Shown piece by piece: positions 30,524 to 43,948 of a DNA stretch of 64,000 bases (the stretch's first letter is position 1; each line of letters begins with the position of its first letter). The stretch lies in NCBI RefSeq assembly GCF_036324505.1, contig NC_086368.1:21372378-21436377 (forward strand). Direction: 5' to 3'. The position numbers were made by a program, and so were the translations under genes. This stretch comes from Eleginops maclovinus (lineage: Eukaryota; Chordata; Actinopteri; Perciformes; Eleginopidae). The notes below the pieces were generated by a model. That model was not told the DNA's origin. It searched no databases and saw nothing but the letters and a program-made list of their open reading frames with translations.

Positions 30524-33329
30524 AATTTAACGTAATGCTGTATTTTTAAAGGATGTTTGAGGTTTTGTAAGAGATCAAACCAGTTTTGGGAACTTCATAT
30601 CGATTTTACTGTCTTGAAATGCTGTAGCGATGTCATTTCAAGGAATCCATTGTTTGGTTGTTTAATGATCGGCTAGCTTTAACGAAAAGGTGTGTTTATA
30701 AATCTTGTTGACAGTTACTATCTCTTAACACCAGTAATTGAAATATTTTTCTTCATGGCAATGCCGGTCAGCATCCCAGTTCCCCTACAAACTTGTCTGT
30801 GCGAGGACTCATTCATTGCTGTTTGCAGCTTTAATTTATGTCATCTTTAACTACATGTTATGTGCAGAAGAACATTCAACATTCAACAGATTTGCTTCAC
30901 TAGTGTGCAATAAAGTATTTCCTCAAAGGCTTAGAACGCTTTGCATGAATGCACGAAGGGTTTCCAGGGCCTTGTGATCCTGAATAATGTATTAATGCAC
31001 CATTGTAGAAGTGATGCATAGTAGCCTATGTATTTATTATACATAGCAACGCGTTAAGAGAATAGCCTGGCAGCTGCTGTGGGTTTCCCCAGCAGTATCA
31101 TGATTTGCAATCAAACATTCATTTGTTTTTTCTCCACTTTGGACCCAAAGACGTAAGTGTTGTGTATTGTTTAGTACAAGTGTGAGGCTTTCTCAATACT
31201 TTGGTTTTGTAATGTTTTTTTCTAAATCTTGACTAATTGCAGACTGCAAGTATTTTTTGTCTGATTTTAGGAAAAGGTCAATCACTGTTTGACCAGAATA
31301 TTTAACATATAGTTCAGCCATAGTTCATCATTGGCCATTATTCAAGATTGTCTTCATCTGGTCAAAGATATTTTCAGTAATCCCTTTAATTCTACGGTGC
31401 AAAAAAACAAATGTTTGCCACTTTCATTTTAAAATGGTAAAAAAAAAAATGACATTGCACTTTAGCAGTCAATAGTTCAGTTATCTTCTGTGCAACGCTG
31501 CTCCTATTCCGCTGACTTTGTGCGTGTTTAAGCATGACTGTTGTGGAGTGTATTATAAATATGTTCAAATGGATACAAACTAAAATAACATCGTGGATCA
31601 CCTTGTTGATTCTAAGTGGTATACAAATCCTCTACTCTAGACAGAAATACAGGGACATCCTGCATAAACCAGGCTAATATTTAGCTGAAGTGCTTCTTCA
31701 TCCAGCACAGAGATGCATTGGCAATGAGATACAGGCAAGCGCACATTCTGAAATAGTTGCCCCAATGACAGTTTTAGCGACCTTTAAAATTCTGTCTCTG
31801 AACATCGTAAACCTTTATGGCATTTTGTAAGCCCAAAAATCTGTCACCACAACTGGACTTTCTGGATGTGTTTTGGTGTCATATCAATAATACCTTAAAG
31901 AACGCACCCCCCCTGATGGGGTTTCCTCTGCATTAGAGAATTTTCCTTAGGAAAGAGGGACGTCTGTGATGGTTATTGAAAGCGTTTACTAACTAAGAAA
32001 AGAGTGGTGAGAGTGTGAAGGAGTTGGAGACATACAGTATATGATGGATGCTGTGGTTGACAAAAGAAGTCAAGGAGAGGAAAAGTAATTGAGGTCAAAA
32101 CAACATGAAATAACATAACTCATTACCAAATGACATGCCCTCAACATATGTTTTTTCTCTATCTAAATATAGACTTTACAGGGTCTGGTTAACCTCTATT
32201 AAGCCTTTTCTCTCTTACACTGTGAGCGTGTGTAATTGTAGACCTGTGGCACTGTGAGTTTATGAATGGTTGTTTGCCTGTAGAGTGAATGTGTGTGTCA
32301 CTGTCTGGGCTTGAGTCGCAAATCATTTGACTGGGCAGATGTTGACATGGTTAGTGTCTTCGATGAAAACAGAAAGAGAGCCATGAGTTTGAGAACCATT
32401 AAACAGGTTTGGTTGGCTGAGTGAAAGGCGGCACATTTTTTCTTCAATTTATTCTGGTGACATTTTGAGTCTGAATAAGAAAAAATAGAATACAGGGAGA
32501 GAGTCATTTACGAAACAAAACAATGCAGCAGTTTGGCTCCTCGGCTCATGATGGACTCAGTAGTCCACTTTTTCGTAGCTTTCACAGAGGGAGTAATTGG
32601 AATGACCTCTGGGAGTCTACCACTGATCAATTATCTGTGTTTTTCTGTCAGAGCCGTCTTGTTACAGCCTGAATGAAGCAAAGGTCAGAGAGGCAGCAGG
32701 TTGTGCCGGGTGGAATCCACTTGATGGTGTTGGCACGGGCTAGGTGGTACGTCTGAGCAGAAGGTGAAAGTAAAAAAGGTTTAGAATATATGAGAAGTGG
32801 CTTTGTGATCAGAATTTGATCATAACATGGTCTTTGTAAGTGCAACACGTCTATGGTTTCCTTTCAAAAGGACTAGGAAATGTGCTGATCATGGTAGCAT
32901 GGAAAGTAATTTACAGATGTACAGATAGTGCTGGAAGATGAATTGTGCAATATGTTGCTGTAAAAAAATAGAGCAGGGAGGTAGAAGTGACATCTCAGCA
33001 CAAGCAAAATGAGTTGCATTAAAGATGGGGTGTATTTTTCATTAATATCTTGGGTGATAAAATTGGTTTAGTGTTTGGTTGAATAAAAACAATGTGTATA
33101 TAATGATCCGCTGTTTGTTTCCAAAAGGAAAAGTGGTTGCTCTACAGAGCCAGAGAGATTAATCCATTTCCTTCTTAATCAATATGTGATACAAAATACA
33201 ATTCTCAATTTATCATAGTGATGCACTGTATCACCAGTATATTTAAAGCAAATCCAACACAGTTTTTTAGAGGGTAATACGATGAATCCCAGAGCACATT
33301 AACCTGATTGCACAAAGATAAAATTCCTT

Positions 33330-33610
33330 CACTATACTGCAGATTTGATTGCTCAGAGCCCCGACATGGTTTTGTCAAAGGCAGTAACCTCCACTGGGCC
33401 TCATCAGCCGTCGGCTTCTCCCAGTGGCACATAGACTCCCCTGTGTTACTCTCACTGGCTTCAAGTCTCATTAGTCGGCTTCTACCCGAAGGGCCAGGGT
33501 CATGTAAGGAAGCCTGGCTTAGACCAAAATCAAGCTCTGCACAGTCCTGATCTGACCCCCTGTTAAAGCTCAGCGATGTATCAGCTCTGGGCTTTGTAAG
33601 ACAAGTTCTA
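33330..33610. promoter_or_regulatory. Candidate conserved non-coding element with hairpin
   Basis: Inference from texture only. About 280 bp of balanced composition without simple repeats, in AT-rich surroundings, open on both strands (80 and 145 codons) but without splice signals or domains. It holds a perfect inverted repeat, CCACTGGG (33391-33398) and CCCAGTGG (33420-33427), with a second nested one, AGCCG-T-CGGCT (33406-33416). It could be an enhancer of a neighbouring gene. Confidence 0.25.
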
Positions 33611-35780
33611 TAATAAATGATGAATGTATTATTGTATTTCATGTGTTTGCTTTCAGAATTGCCCTACATGTGACTGGCTGGATTTGAACAGTACATATGA
33701 ACAGTGCCGTTTGCACAGCTCTGATTGTTGCAACATAAGGTTACACAGTTACAAAGACACAGAACTCATCACCTGAATAAACACGATGCTGCTCTCAATA
33801 CTGGTTTCACTTGTCCTTGTTTAGTCTTTAATCACAGTGATTTAGGATGCCAAGAAGAGGCTTGTGTTGATTAAAAGGATGTTTTTAGCTTCACTAGCAG
33901 CTTGTCTCTGTGGATAGCTGCAGGATGTCGGGCTGACTGTTGTCGACTGTTGATTTTCTGCAGGCATTTCCCACTCAGGATAAACTGTTACCACTTTTGT
34001 GATCCTTTAACATTTCTTTAGCGCCATCATCGATTACTACAATGTGATTAATTTGGTTTTTGACCAAATTACTCCAAAGCTATTTACATTTTAGTCAGCC
34101 TCAGTTGTGTTTTTGTTATATGCTAATTAGCAGATGTTGCTTACACAAAAACTCAGACCCTTAACAAGGTAAACATTACCTGTGAAACACCAGCATGTTA
34201 ACATTAACTCAAAGCACTTTACAGTCACATAGCTGCTAGCATGGGTAAGTGTATTAAGTCTTGTGAAATATCATGGATAGATTCTGTGAAACGTTGGAAA
34301 AAATGTAATATTAAATATTGTCATTTATTTCCAGAAAGTGGCATAAAGCAACTGTTAGCATTCACTATTATGATAACCCTTTGTTGTGTGGCATGGCATT
34401 GAATGGTTTGAATCAGGATTTAGAGTTTAGTCTTCAGATATTAACATTTAAGTTTAATAGTAGAGGTACAGTAGGAATAACGAAAATGACCTACTTTCTG
34501 TGGGGAAATCTAATTTAGCACAAGACACAATCTGAAGCCCAGTGTCTGTGACGGTGGAAAAGCCCATGCGTTCGCTCAAAATCCTGGGTATTTCTGCCTC
34601 ACACTATCAAGTATCCACCACAGACCGAGAATAGCCTAATTTACAATTGCTTAAAAGTGCAACACTCGAGGTGATACTAAATTAATTAATTTTTAGAACT
34701 CATTTGTAGCACATATTCGAGGTGTTGACAGGGAAATATATAGCACAGGAAACTCATTTAGCAGGAATCTCACATGCAGTTTAAATATGTATCTATGTGA
34801 AATATGCTGTGAAATGTATAATGTGCTCATCATAGGTAGTGCGTGCTTATTATATGCATCGACAAATACTCTGAAATTTGAAATATTCTTTCGTGAAGAC
34901 TATTTTAGATCCTCGGGGTGTCAAAGAGGAGTAAATATGGTGCAATGGAACTGGTTGTTATACAGATCAACTACCCGGTGCAGGACACACTCTGCCATGA
35001 GTGGAGATCGTGGATATTGTACTTGCACTCAACACATGAACAGGGTTGCATTCCCTTCTACGTCCTTAATATAAAACAAATTAAAGTTGGTTTCATTACC
35101 ACCAGCTATGTTGGCCTGAGAGCCTCGATTACTTGATCACATCCTTGTTAAATAGCAGGAAGCTCTAAATTTAAAATCTACTTACCCACTGAGCAAAAAA
35201 ATTCTTGCAACTGACACCAGCTGACAGCCCATGGTAACATTTAGCAGAGGCGGACAGTTGCGTGTGTGATTGACTTCTTAATTGGTTGTGCACTCTTTCT
35301 CTTGACTTTTATGAAGCATTCAGCATACTCTGCATTAAAATGAGCGACCTGACAGGAGGATTGGTGTTTGGCAGGCACAGATGCCGGAAAGCCGCTGGTC
35401 ATAACATTATCAGAGTTCAGGCGGTAGGTAATGCAAATTTAGATATGGATGCCTTTGTCTGTTTTCGCAGCGTTTCCATTGATATGCAAGCTTTTGTTTA
35501 ATCAAAGTGATTGTATTCCAGAGAAAAAAAATAGGTGTTATTGAATGGCTGCAGGACAGAATTCAAATCAGGGACCTAAAGGTATGTGGGATTTGTCATG
35601 TTTGTCTAAAGCTAACAGTGAGAGCGTTTTCAACGTCTGAAGAAAAGGGTAGAACCTTTTTTTGTATTCAATGAGTTATTTATTCACAAGTAGTTTATTT
35701 GTTGACCATTTTTGACGAGCCGTTTTGGGAAACCCTTTTCAATAGCAAAAAAAAAGCTAATTCATCTTTCAATGTTTATT

Positions 35781-35850
35781 TAAGATAAGAGAAGATAAAC
35801 CTTTATTGACCTGAAATGCAGGTGTCTTAGCAGCAACAGGGTTGAAACGC
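35781..35850. mobile_element. Possible 3'-tail fragment of a SINE/LINE or MITE
   Basis: AAGATAAGAGAAGATAAACC-TTTATTGACC and the following AGCAGCAACAG resemble the tail that many fish retroposons share (GATAA repeats, CTTTATTG, then AGCAGCA). Only about 70 bp can be recognised; low confidence. Confidence 0.3.
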
Positions 35851-36277
35851 AGCATAGGAAAGATATTCATTCACACAAGGATAATAATAATAATGTATTC
35901 AGAGTCAAAGCTCAGATCAGTGACACAAAGATCTGAACTGTAAGAAGGCTCTCATGACTACCCTTCAACTTTTGTTTCTTACGTTAATGAGCTGCCAAGA
36001 AATCCCAACACAGCAGGCAGATAATCAATGTTGTCAGGGATGTTGATGAGCAGGTGCAGACATTAAGCATAACAGGACTATTTCCTTAATTAGTCTAGGC
36101 CACAGTCACGCCAGTGTGCATGCATCAGCGCAAAAGGTCCCTTCCTTTCTGCAAAATGTCACCACTTATTCTGACCTGCAGGTTTAACCGGCAATCTCCT
36201 GATTTTCTTTCCTGATTGTGTGAAAATGTATTATCTTCTCTGAAGAAGAGGCAAGGTATTCAAAGACTTTGATTGGG

Positions 36278-36331
36278 GTGTGTGTGTGTGCGTGTGCGTG
36301 TGCGTGTGCGTGTGCGTGTGTGTGTGTGTGT
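36278..36331. repeat. (GTGTGC)n / GT simple repeat
   Basis: GT run, then about five GTGTGC hexamers, then a second GT run. The CpG within each hexamer is retained. Confidence 0.95.
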
Positions 36332-36634
36332 CAAACAGAGAGAGAGACCATCTGTTCATCAGCTGGACCATCACATGACTTACTGCTCTGCCACAGCCAT
36401 GCTCTGTCCTTCATCTCCACTAATGAATTTCAAATAAATTCATATTTACTTCTAGCACTGATGTCAAATTTAAATTCATTCTATGCCACTGTGGTATTAA
36501 GTTAGATAAGCTGAAGTGTAAATGAATGTTTGTTTTATATATTTTGATGGCCTAATAGACACTGCTACCTTGTAAAGCTGTGGAGAAGTTCAAATAGATG
36601 CCTATTAAGGTGTTTGATTACTTGTGATTACCCT

Positions 36635-36635
36635 G

Positions 36636-36672
<37 letters not shown>

Positions 36673-36686
36673 TACACACACACACA

Positions 36687-36724
<38 letters not shown>

Positions 36725-36728
36725 ACAG
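36635..36728. repeat. (CT)n-(CA)n compound microsatellite
   Basis: A short CT run followed by about 75 bp of CA with two interruptions (CATACA and CACCACA). The Thr-His frames here are not genes. Confidence 0.97.
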
Positions 36729-39400
36729 GTAATCCTCCCCTCATGTTTCCCTCTTCACAAATGCTGCTGGAAGACATGCTTAGGGAGCGGGAGAGCAGTA
36801 AGGAGCTGCTTTGATTCACATGCTTATCTGCAGGTTTCATGTTGCAGCAGACATGATCAGAATATGTGCAGAGCTGCCTGCCATGCATTATGGCTTCAAG
36901 CCTAAGTCTTGAGGGCTTTTATTATTGGACTGTCTCCTTCAGTGACTCCAGCTACTCCTCTGCATAGCACAAAAAGGAATGTGAATTGGAAATTCACAAC
37001 GCTTGACACCTCTTTCACCTTACCTTCATTTTCAGTAGAGTGTGGTTTGCTGCAATAATTACATTTTTCAGGGGCCAGGAGACTTGTTTATGTGTTTCTG
37101 ACGGAAAGAAAATCTTTGTTACATAGGTCAACATGTCACAGGAGCCACACGACTCTGTTCACTGATCAGTAATTTACCACAAAATCAAAACAGCCACAGC
37201 TTGGTGTGCTCCAAGCAGCCGCTGCAGCATTCTGTAGACATTTCAGCAATGCTCTGATTTGATTTTGGGGAGAGAGTGAGTAGATCCTTGTGTCCTAGAG
37301 AAAGTGTAGTACAGCAGCAGAGAAGTCACTTCATTACCAGTTCAGTTTAAAATGTTTGCCTTAAAGTACTTGAAGGGAGGTCTGATGGAAGACTAATCAA
37401 TGAACAACTTGCCCTCTTTGGAGAAAAGTGGTTACTGTAGACTGCAGAAATTCATCAAGAGGGAGAGAAAGAGAGCGCAGTGCTTTAGAATAGATCCACA
37501 TCGCACTATTGCACTAGTAACATTCCAACCCACTGAGGATAATTTTACTTCAGAGACAAAATTGTTATTACATCAAAGATCAGTTAAAACAGTCATAATT
37601 CAAAGCAATGTACTTAATATACAAAAGATATTTTAAAAAAGTAATTATTTCTTTCTGAATTTCTTTCTGAATTAGTAATTCAGAAAGAATTATAAATGAG
37701 GTTATTCTGACTTTGTGTGTGTGCGCGTTCCTGTGCGTGGGAGAAAGAGCTCCTGTGTGTGCCTTTGTAGTACATCAAGGTAAATGCCGACCTTTTAAGG
37801 AATACTTATTTTCTCCCTGGCCTTCACCTCCCAGGGATAGGAGCGATCAAGTGTGACAGGTGGAAGCAGGCCTATAATAAAGCAATAGACCTGTGCTCCG
37901 CCTGCTGCATTAGCTAGAATAAACCTTGTTTGATGTCGCCTCACACTTCAAATTCCTTCCTGTCTTTGAGATGTTAAGCGCATTTATCCTGTGTGATCAG
38001 TTCCAGTAGTTTGTGGAAGTAATAGTTGTATTATAGTACAACCGCCCTCATTTCGGCATATCTTTAGTCTGTTCAGTGCTGAATTTAGTTTGACATGATA
38101 CAAGAAGTGGCAGCAATAACAAGAGGAAAGTGTTTGGCCTAGTTAGTCGCAGTGAGCTGTCCGTGGTCCTGAATCCATTTCATATCTCTCTGTCTTTGGC
38201 TCTATTTGAGTTCACCTCAGTCTGTGCTTTATTGGCGTAACATAGAGACTCCTTACAGTGCTAACGCAGAGGGTGACAAAATGAATGTAATTTGCTTCAT
38301 CCAACGATCAATCTGATAATAACAGATGGGCTGATTTACAGTCTTGTTTTGTATTCAGCATGGTTGCCCGTTTTCCCTAATGTGAGACAACAATCAACAC
38401 CTCGTGCGAGAATTGACTGAGAACACATTTTCTTTCTTCCCCTGTAAATTTGCTTAACATACGATTAGCTTAATGCTATACCAGAGCAATGCACCCATGG
38501 AAGTTTGCTTACACCTAATGTTCTTTTTTTGTTTTACCTCAACTACAAATCCTGTAATCCTATACATTTCTCTGCTGAACATATTTGTATGCAAGTTGTG
38601 CTGTCACACATATTGTTATGCATATGCCCTACACTTACAAATAGCCATTGGCTTCCATCATTTCTACTGTGAACTCTATTAGCAGTCTCTTGATACAAGC
38701 TGATGTTGTGTAATCCATCAGAGTGACGTAATGAAGGCTGCAAGTCCCAATATCATTACCATATTTTGTAATACATTTCATATGCAGATCCATAATAATA
38801 ATAAAACTAAGACCACCATTTAAGGGGCACTCCACTGGTTTTACACATAAAGGCAGTTTATTTCACAATATGATGAGTACTACTCAGCTTGAGGGAAAGC
38901 TGTAAGAAATGTCTTATGGTTTTTCTAAGAGTGTTGACATGGATGGGAGAATACCCCTGACGATGTCACCAGGGTCATCACAGGCAGAAAATACGGCGTT
39001 GGGTCTGAAAGATGCGGGAGGGTCTTAAAAGGTTACAATGTTGGTATTGTGACACATGATGCATTATGGGAAATGCCGGATTTTGTATTTTCAGAGCTGA
39101 CTCGCCTACATCAATTTTGATTATCCTTGTTTTTATGTATGCTTTTTGTAACTCGCTCAATTTTATCGGATTGCAATATTCACCTTTTATTAACCCTTTT
39201 TATGCAGACCTGATGTAATAACTGGAAATGAATGAAGGCCAGTGGCTGCCTGAAACAGTGCACAATCGCATGCTAAAACTAAACATGTTTATCAGAATGG
39301 TTATTTAAAGAAGGCCTACAAAAATAGAAAACACGGAAATAACATTGGAAAAGTCATTTAAATTAAATCGTCTTCATACAAGTGGCTGTGAATGACTGGT
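36729..39400. other. Non-coding stretch upstream of the CpG-rich promoter, no gene recognised
   Basis: AT-rich sequence. The only clear structure is a palindrome at 37661-37689 next to a 13-bp direct repeat. Open frames are below 80 codons. Confidence 0.4.
37648..37689. repeat. Direct repeat plus near-perfect palindrome
   Basis: TTTCTTTCTGAAT occurs at 37648-37660 and again at 37660-37672 (sharing one base). The second copy is the left arm of a palindrome: TTCTTTCTGAATTA (37661-37674), a single G, then TAATTCAGAAAGAA (37676-37689). Confidence 0.9.
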
Positions 39401-39419
39401 AGCCTAAATACACTGAAGC

Positions 39420-39900
39420 CTTTCACTTGGGATCGTCGCTCCCCCTCTCTCTCGCTCTCTCTCTCGCGCTGGAGTTTGTTGGTTGGTTGCAGCAGCGTCT
39501 CAGTGTCTGCTCTCCTGACAGACGGAGGCAGTTCTCTCTGTTCTGTCTTTAGTATCCTTACGTTGAGGTGAATGTAAAGCTCGGTATGGAGACGGCTGTG
39601 GACCGCGGCTCTTGTTTTTCCCCCCGCCGGAGACACACAAACTCACCGGACAATTAAGGCTTGAAAGGACACATACCGGCCGGTTTGTCAACGGAAAACG
39701 CAGCCGCTGCTGTTTCATCAGTGAGGCTCACTAGTGTTTACTTCTTCTCCCTCCTCCTCTTCTTTTTCTATCTACGCGTCTTCGAAAACAGATGCCCTGC
39801 TCGGGAAGTTACGGACAAAACGCGGATAAATCCGCCAAGCCGTCTTCCCCAATTTTCAAGAGGAGCTCTCACCCGAAGGTAAAACGGCTCCAAAACTGTT
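39420..39900 (+). promoter_or_regulatory. CpG-rich promoter / 5' UTR region
   Basis: About 480 bp with many CpGs (CTCGCGCTGG, GACCGCGGCTC, CCCCGCCGG, CCGGCCGG, CTACGCGTCTTCG, AACGCGG) in a region otherwise poor in CpG. It opens with a CT/CTCG run near 39443-39473, typical of vertebrate TATA-less promoters, and leads straight into the plus-strand exon with the ATG at 39792. The transcription start cannot be placed from sequence alone. Such islands may also start transcripts on the opposite strand. Confidence 0.7.
39792..39878 (+). CDS. First coding exon of an unidentified gene (29 codons, partial)
   Basis: Seen: ATG at 39792 with an in-frame TAG 60 nt upstream (39732-39734) and no other ATG between. 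It is followed by 29 open codons, starting MPCSGSYGQNADKSAKPSSP and ending in KRSSHPK, then AAG|GTAAAA, a good splice donor at 39879. The exon ends in phase 0. The peptide is polar, Ser/Lys-rich and probably disordered, with no signal peptide or domain, as is common for a CpG-island first exon of a cytoplasmic or nuclear protein. I do not recognise the gene. The open frame continues seven codons past the donor to TGA if unspliced. No clear second exon is seen in the following 24 kb, so a long first intron is likely if the gene is real. Confidence 0.5.
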
Positions 39901-42900
39901 GAATTAATGCTCGATGTTTGTGTTTATTAGCCCATTCTTCGCCAACGGAATAGATATCTGTTCACTTATCTAGTGAAATATCTTTGAGGAATGAACATTT
40001 CGTCCAAATTGGATGACTCATGCTGAATCCAAACGCTGTTTTGGAGCCAGTATTTAACTGCGCCTTTGCGGGTTTAAAAGACATGCAGGCTGTTTCTTGA
40101 ACATTTGGCAGGATGTCGGGTTTGCAGGTGTGTATGTGGTTACACAAAACAACAGTGGGCGATCTGTCTGTGTGATGTTGTGATGTGTGACTGAAATGAT
40201 TCAGCTCCTCCTCCACGGTTTTCTCAGCAATTGTATTTTTGGCAGTTAAAGAAATGCGTACTAGAGGTTTGGAGTCTTTGATGGCATGGACATTGTGAAT
40301 TGTCAGATTGGGTCAATAAGATGTTTAGCTCAGACTAAAGGGTTAATTCCCTCCCTTTTGTGTGAACAGTATTAGTAAGTAGTCAAATTGAATGAGTCTG
40401 AGTGCATTGTGCCACAAAAACAAAAATGTCTTTATGTGTGGAATGAGTGTATTTCTCACAGAATGTGTTGCAATACAATACGAAACAGCCTGTCCTCCAA
40501 GAAAAAATTCTAGCCTACACTCCACCAATGTCAGGTGGCCCAAAGGAAACTAGAGACTTGTTATATCTCCAATGGTCAAGAGGCATGCTTTTATTGGTTA
40601 CCCAATAAAAGCATGAATCCCATAAAAGAGTGAATCAAGTAGCTTTTTCTGTACTTGTTGTAGAGATTTGTGATAAACAATATCAGTGTTTTTTTGGGAA
40701 TGAAAGACATTGAATTTAGTGGAAGACTAGTTTCTGCAAATGTGGGTGTCTTTCAAGGGAATCAGAAAAGGAAAGAAGGCCACCATGTGGCCACTGGTGA
40801 ATTGTAACATGAGGCCTACTTTTAGAGATGATGATTTAGCTCAGGATCCCACTCCAGTATTTACAAGGTCAGTGAATCCAAAAACTCATATGAATCACCC
40901 GTCCAGCTCCGTCCACTCAGCAGTCATTCAGTTTCCCACACCAGGGATGAGCAGGGCCAGCTCAAACATATTGAGTATAGAGATACCCGAAAATAAGATA
41001 TTGACAAAAAACTGACAAGCAGAATAAGATGGATTTGCTGTCTCTCTGTGTCACTTTGAAGGAGGCAACATCATTAATTGATCCAGACCCAGCAGTGCTC
41101 AGCCAAGGATACTAATCAAGATAAATCAATAGTATTTTTCCGCAGTTTAATTACATTAACTTTGTTGTAGATGACACAAGATGAGTTGTAATCACTTGAT
41201 GTACTACAACTGGCGTGGATCTGTTAGTATGATGCGGTGTCTTTCATTCCATCAAATTAATGGATTTAGGTCTAGCTACCCTTTTAGCGCAGCCTTTTGA
41301 GTGACCTGAAAAGCACCCTAACTGCTGTGTTAGTGGCCTCAATTTGCTTCAGCTGCAAAAAAAATGAGAGTAAAAAAAGCAGGATATGTTACCTCACAGC
41401 CATTTATGTCCATCTTCCCGCCCGCTCTCTCGTCCACTTTTACACACTCTCTTTCACCTCTCTCTTCCTCCTGCTAGTATGCACTCACTCAAACTGTGTC
41501 TCATCGCATCTCATCATTCTCAGTGGCACTCTGCCCTCTCTGCTTGTCTCTGTCACACACGCACACAAAAAGAAGCACACCAGCTAACAGCCATGTTGGA
41601 TATTATGTGATCAAATCGGTGGTCTTTGCACTTCCCTATTCTGTGCATCATGTCTGTGTCACACTTAGGCTGTCTGTGTTTAGTTTCTTGGGTCATTGTT
41701 GACATTCTGCACTTCATCTTGACTTGTTGTTGTTTCCAGCATATTATGACCCCTCTTTGACCTTAGAATAAGGTTATCTGTTTGTTTATGTATATGTTAC
41801 CAACGTCTGAGTGTCATGTGACATATTATGGACAGAAAGAAAGAGCACAATAATTAAACTCCCAAACCCCAGCCGGATACCAAGGGCAGGTCATTTTTAT
41901 TTTCTCTACTTGCGCAGTGGCTTCATTTTAGAAGGATGCTATATTGCAGAGGGCCATTTATAATGTATAGAGTGGTCCTGTATTAAATATCTGCAGAGTC
42001 AGAGGTGTGTATTCCACCGCTCAGTCAGGGGGGGCTTGATTACACCATATTGCATCAATAAGGGAATGAAGGCGTGATGGGGATTTTGGGAAAAATATTT
42101 TGCTCTTGTGTTTCTGCAGATAAAACGTCACTGTGTTGGGAGTGTGTGGGTGCAGTCATAATTAATGTTTAAGTGGATGCTTTAATGTTACTGCAGAAAA
42201 TATAGGTTACAATGTTGGCATCTTATAGAAAAAGTTTAGAACAAAAAGTTGCTGTCACCACTGCTGAAATCCAAAGATGAAAACATAAAATGAAGTGTAG
42301 GATCATGTATCAACAGACTGAAGCTGCAGAAACAGATAAAGTAGCAGAAGTCTATATTTAAACGACCTCACTAGAGAGATAAGATGTCGTCATTCCCCCA
42401 TGGTTGGAAACTGTGTTGGTGCAGAAGAAACCAAATCTTTCATATCTCTGTGTCCTTTTACTTGTTTTTATAAAGCGTCTCTAAAATAGATCACAGCTTC
42501 ACATCTATTTGAGTTATTGGTACAGGTTGTTTTTCGGATGAAGAACACACTGTTTTCATTTGAGAGCTAAAAAAGACATCACATTTGTTTCTTTGCTCTC
42601 CATGGCAGGTATAACCACCCACCACCACATTGAAAAAAGTCAAGAATATACCCCCTTTTTGCTCTCTGTTTGCCACAAGTTATTCACCCTTATAAAAAAA
42701 AAAATCCCGTGGGAAATTTAACACCAAGCTTACTGTCCTTATTATAGTTGATGTGCAAAAATCTCAAGAATATTGTTAGGAAACTGGATGCAAGCAAAGT
42801 AGACTTCAGGATTTTGTTCCTTAAACTGAGTGATTGCCAACAAGAATAACAGAAATGAATGAAAGAAATGTTAGTCATTCAGATTAAGTCGTGGCACATT

Positions 42901-43948
42901 TCGCACCCATCCGCTCACAAAATGTGTCATTTTAGAAAATGTGCAAGTGTCACTGCTGCAAGTCTCTTTCCTCGTTTTGCTTACTTTACTTTTTCACCTG
43001 TCAGACTTTCACATTTCAGCTGTCATGAGCACAAATTTGCTGACTTTATCTTTATCTAAAATCAAAGGTTTGATTGTGCACCCCACCCACTCCCAGCCTT
43101 CCACTTCTCCATCTTGAAGTCACAGTAGTGTATTTTGGGGATAGCTGTCATGCAGTAAGACATTTTTGACATCAATTAAAGCCTCCTCCACGAGTCAAAA
43201 ACATAACAGAATCCTAATTAAACCTTACGTCTCGCTTTCCGGAAGGTGGCAGGCTTAATAATGGGTGTCCCTCTTTTCACTTACCCTGCAGCTAATAGCC
43301 ATGCTAGCTGGTCTGGACTGGGACACGAGGGTTGGCACAGGGGATGCTTTACCACTGAGGCTGTTGTAATTCTGCACACAACATGACATGACTACCGTGG
43401 TTGGCGTGACGCTTGTTAGCACTGCAAAAAGGGAGGAATTACAACCCACTTGTCGAACTAATTCATTCAGAAAAACTGCAGATTATTAGTGCCATTCACT
43501 GGCTGTGTTTTCGATTGATTTCTCCTGCAGTGTTTGTGCATAGCAAATATGTCAGGGACAGAGGGGTAAGTTAGGGAAAGACAGAATTGGTTGGATAAGC
43601 ATAGTGCGGTAATGCTAATATTTTCATGAACATTTTAGTTGATGCAATCCTGCATTAGTGCCCTGGTCAGACATGGTAAAAGAAACATTGTACAAAGTTT
43701 GCATACTGATTTGTCAAGTGTTTATCGGCCGCCTATTAGAAATGCATTTTATTCACTGAGGAGAATCTTTGCTCCCTGGCTCTCCACTTAATATATTCTG
43801 TCAACTTAAACTGTGTGGATAATTATTCACTTTTTTAAAGATCTACCACTTAAAATTATGCAAAACACCCACCTACGGTCAACAAATGTATACCTGGCCC
43901 TGGGAGAGATCCAAATGATTCTCAGGTTTTCATCCAAATGAAAGCTAC

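Larger units (their letters stand above)
30524..36277. other. Non-coding stretch, no gene recognised
   Basis: AT-rich DNA. It holds one mixed-composition block at about 33330-33610 (separate entry) and a possible repeat-tail fragment near 35780-35845. No domain-bearing frame was found. Confidence 0.4.

Noticed and set aside
33205..33642. 145-codon minus-strand frame as a protein gene
   Set aside because: No domain or promoter; treated as possible conserved non-coding DNA.
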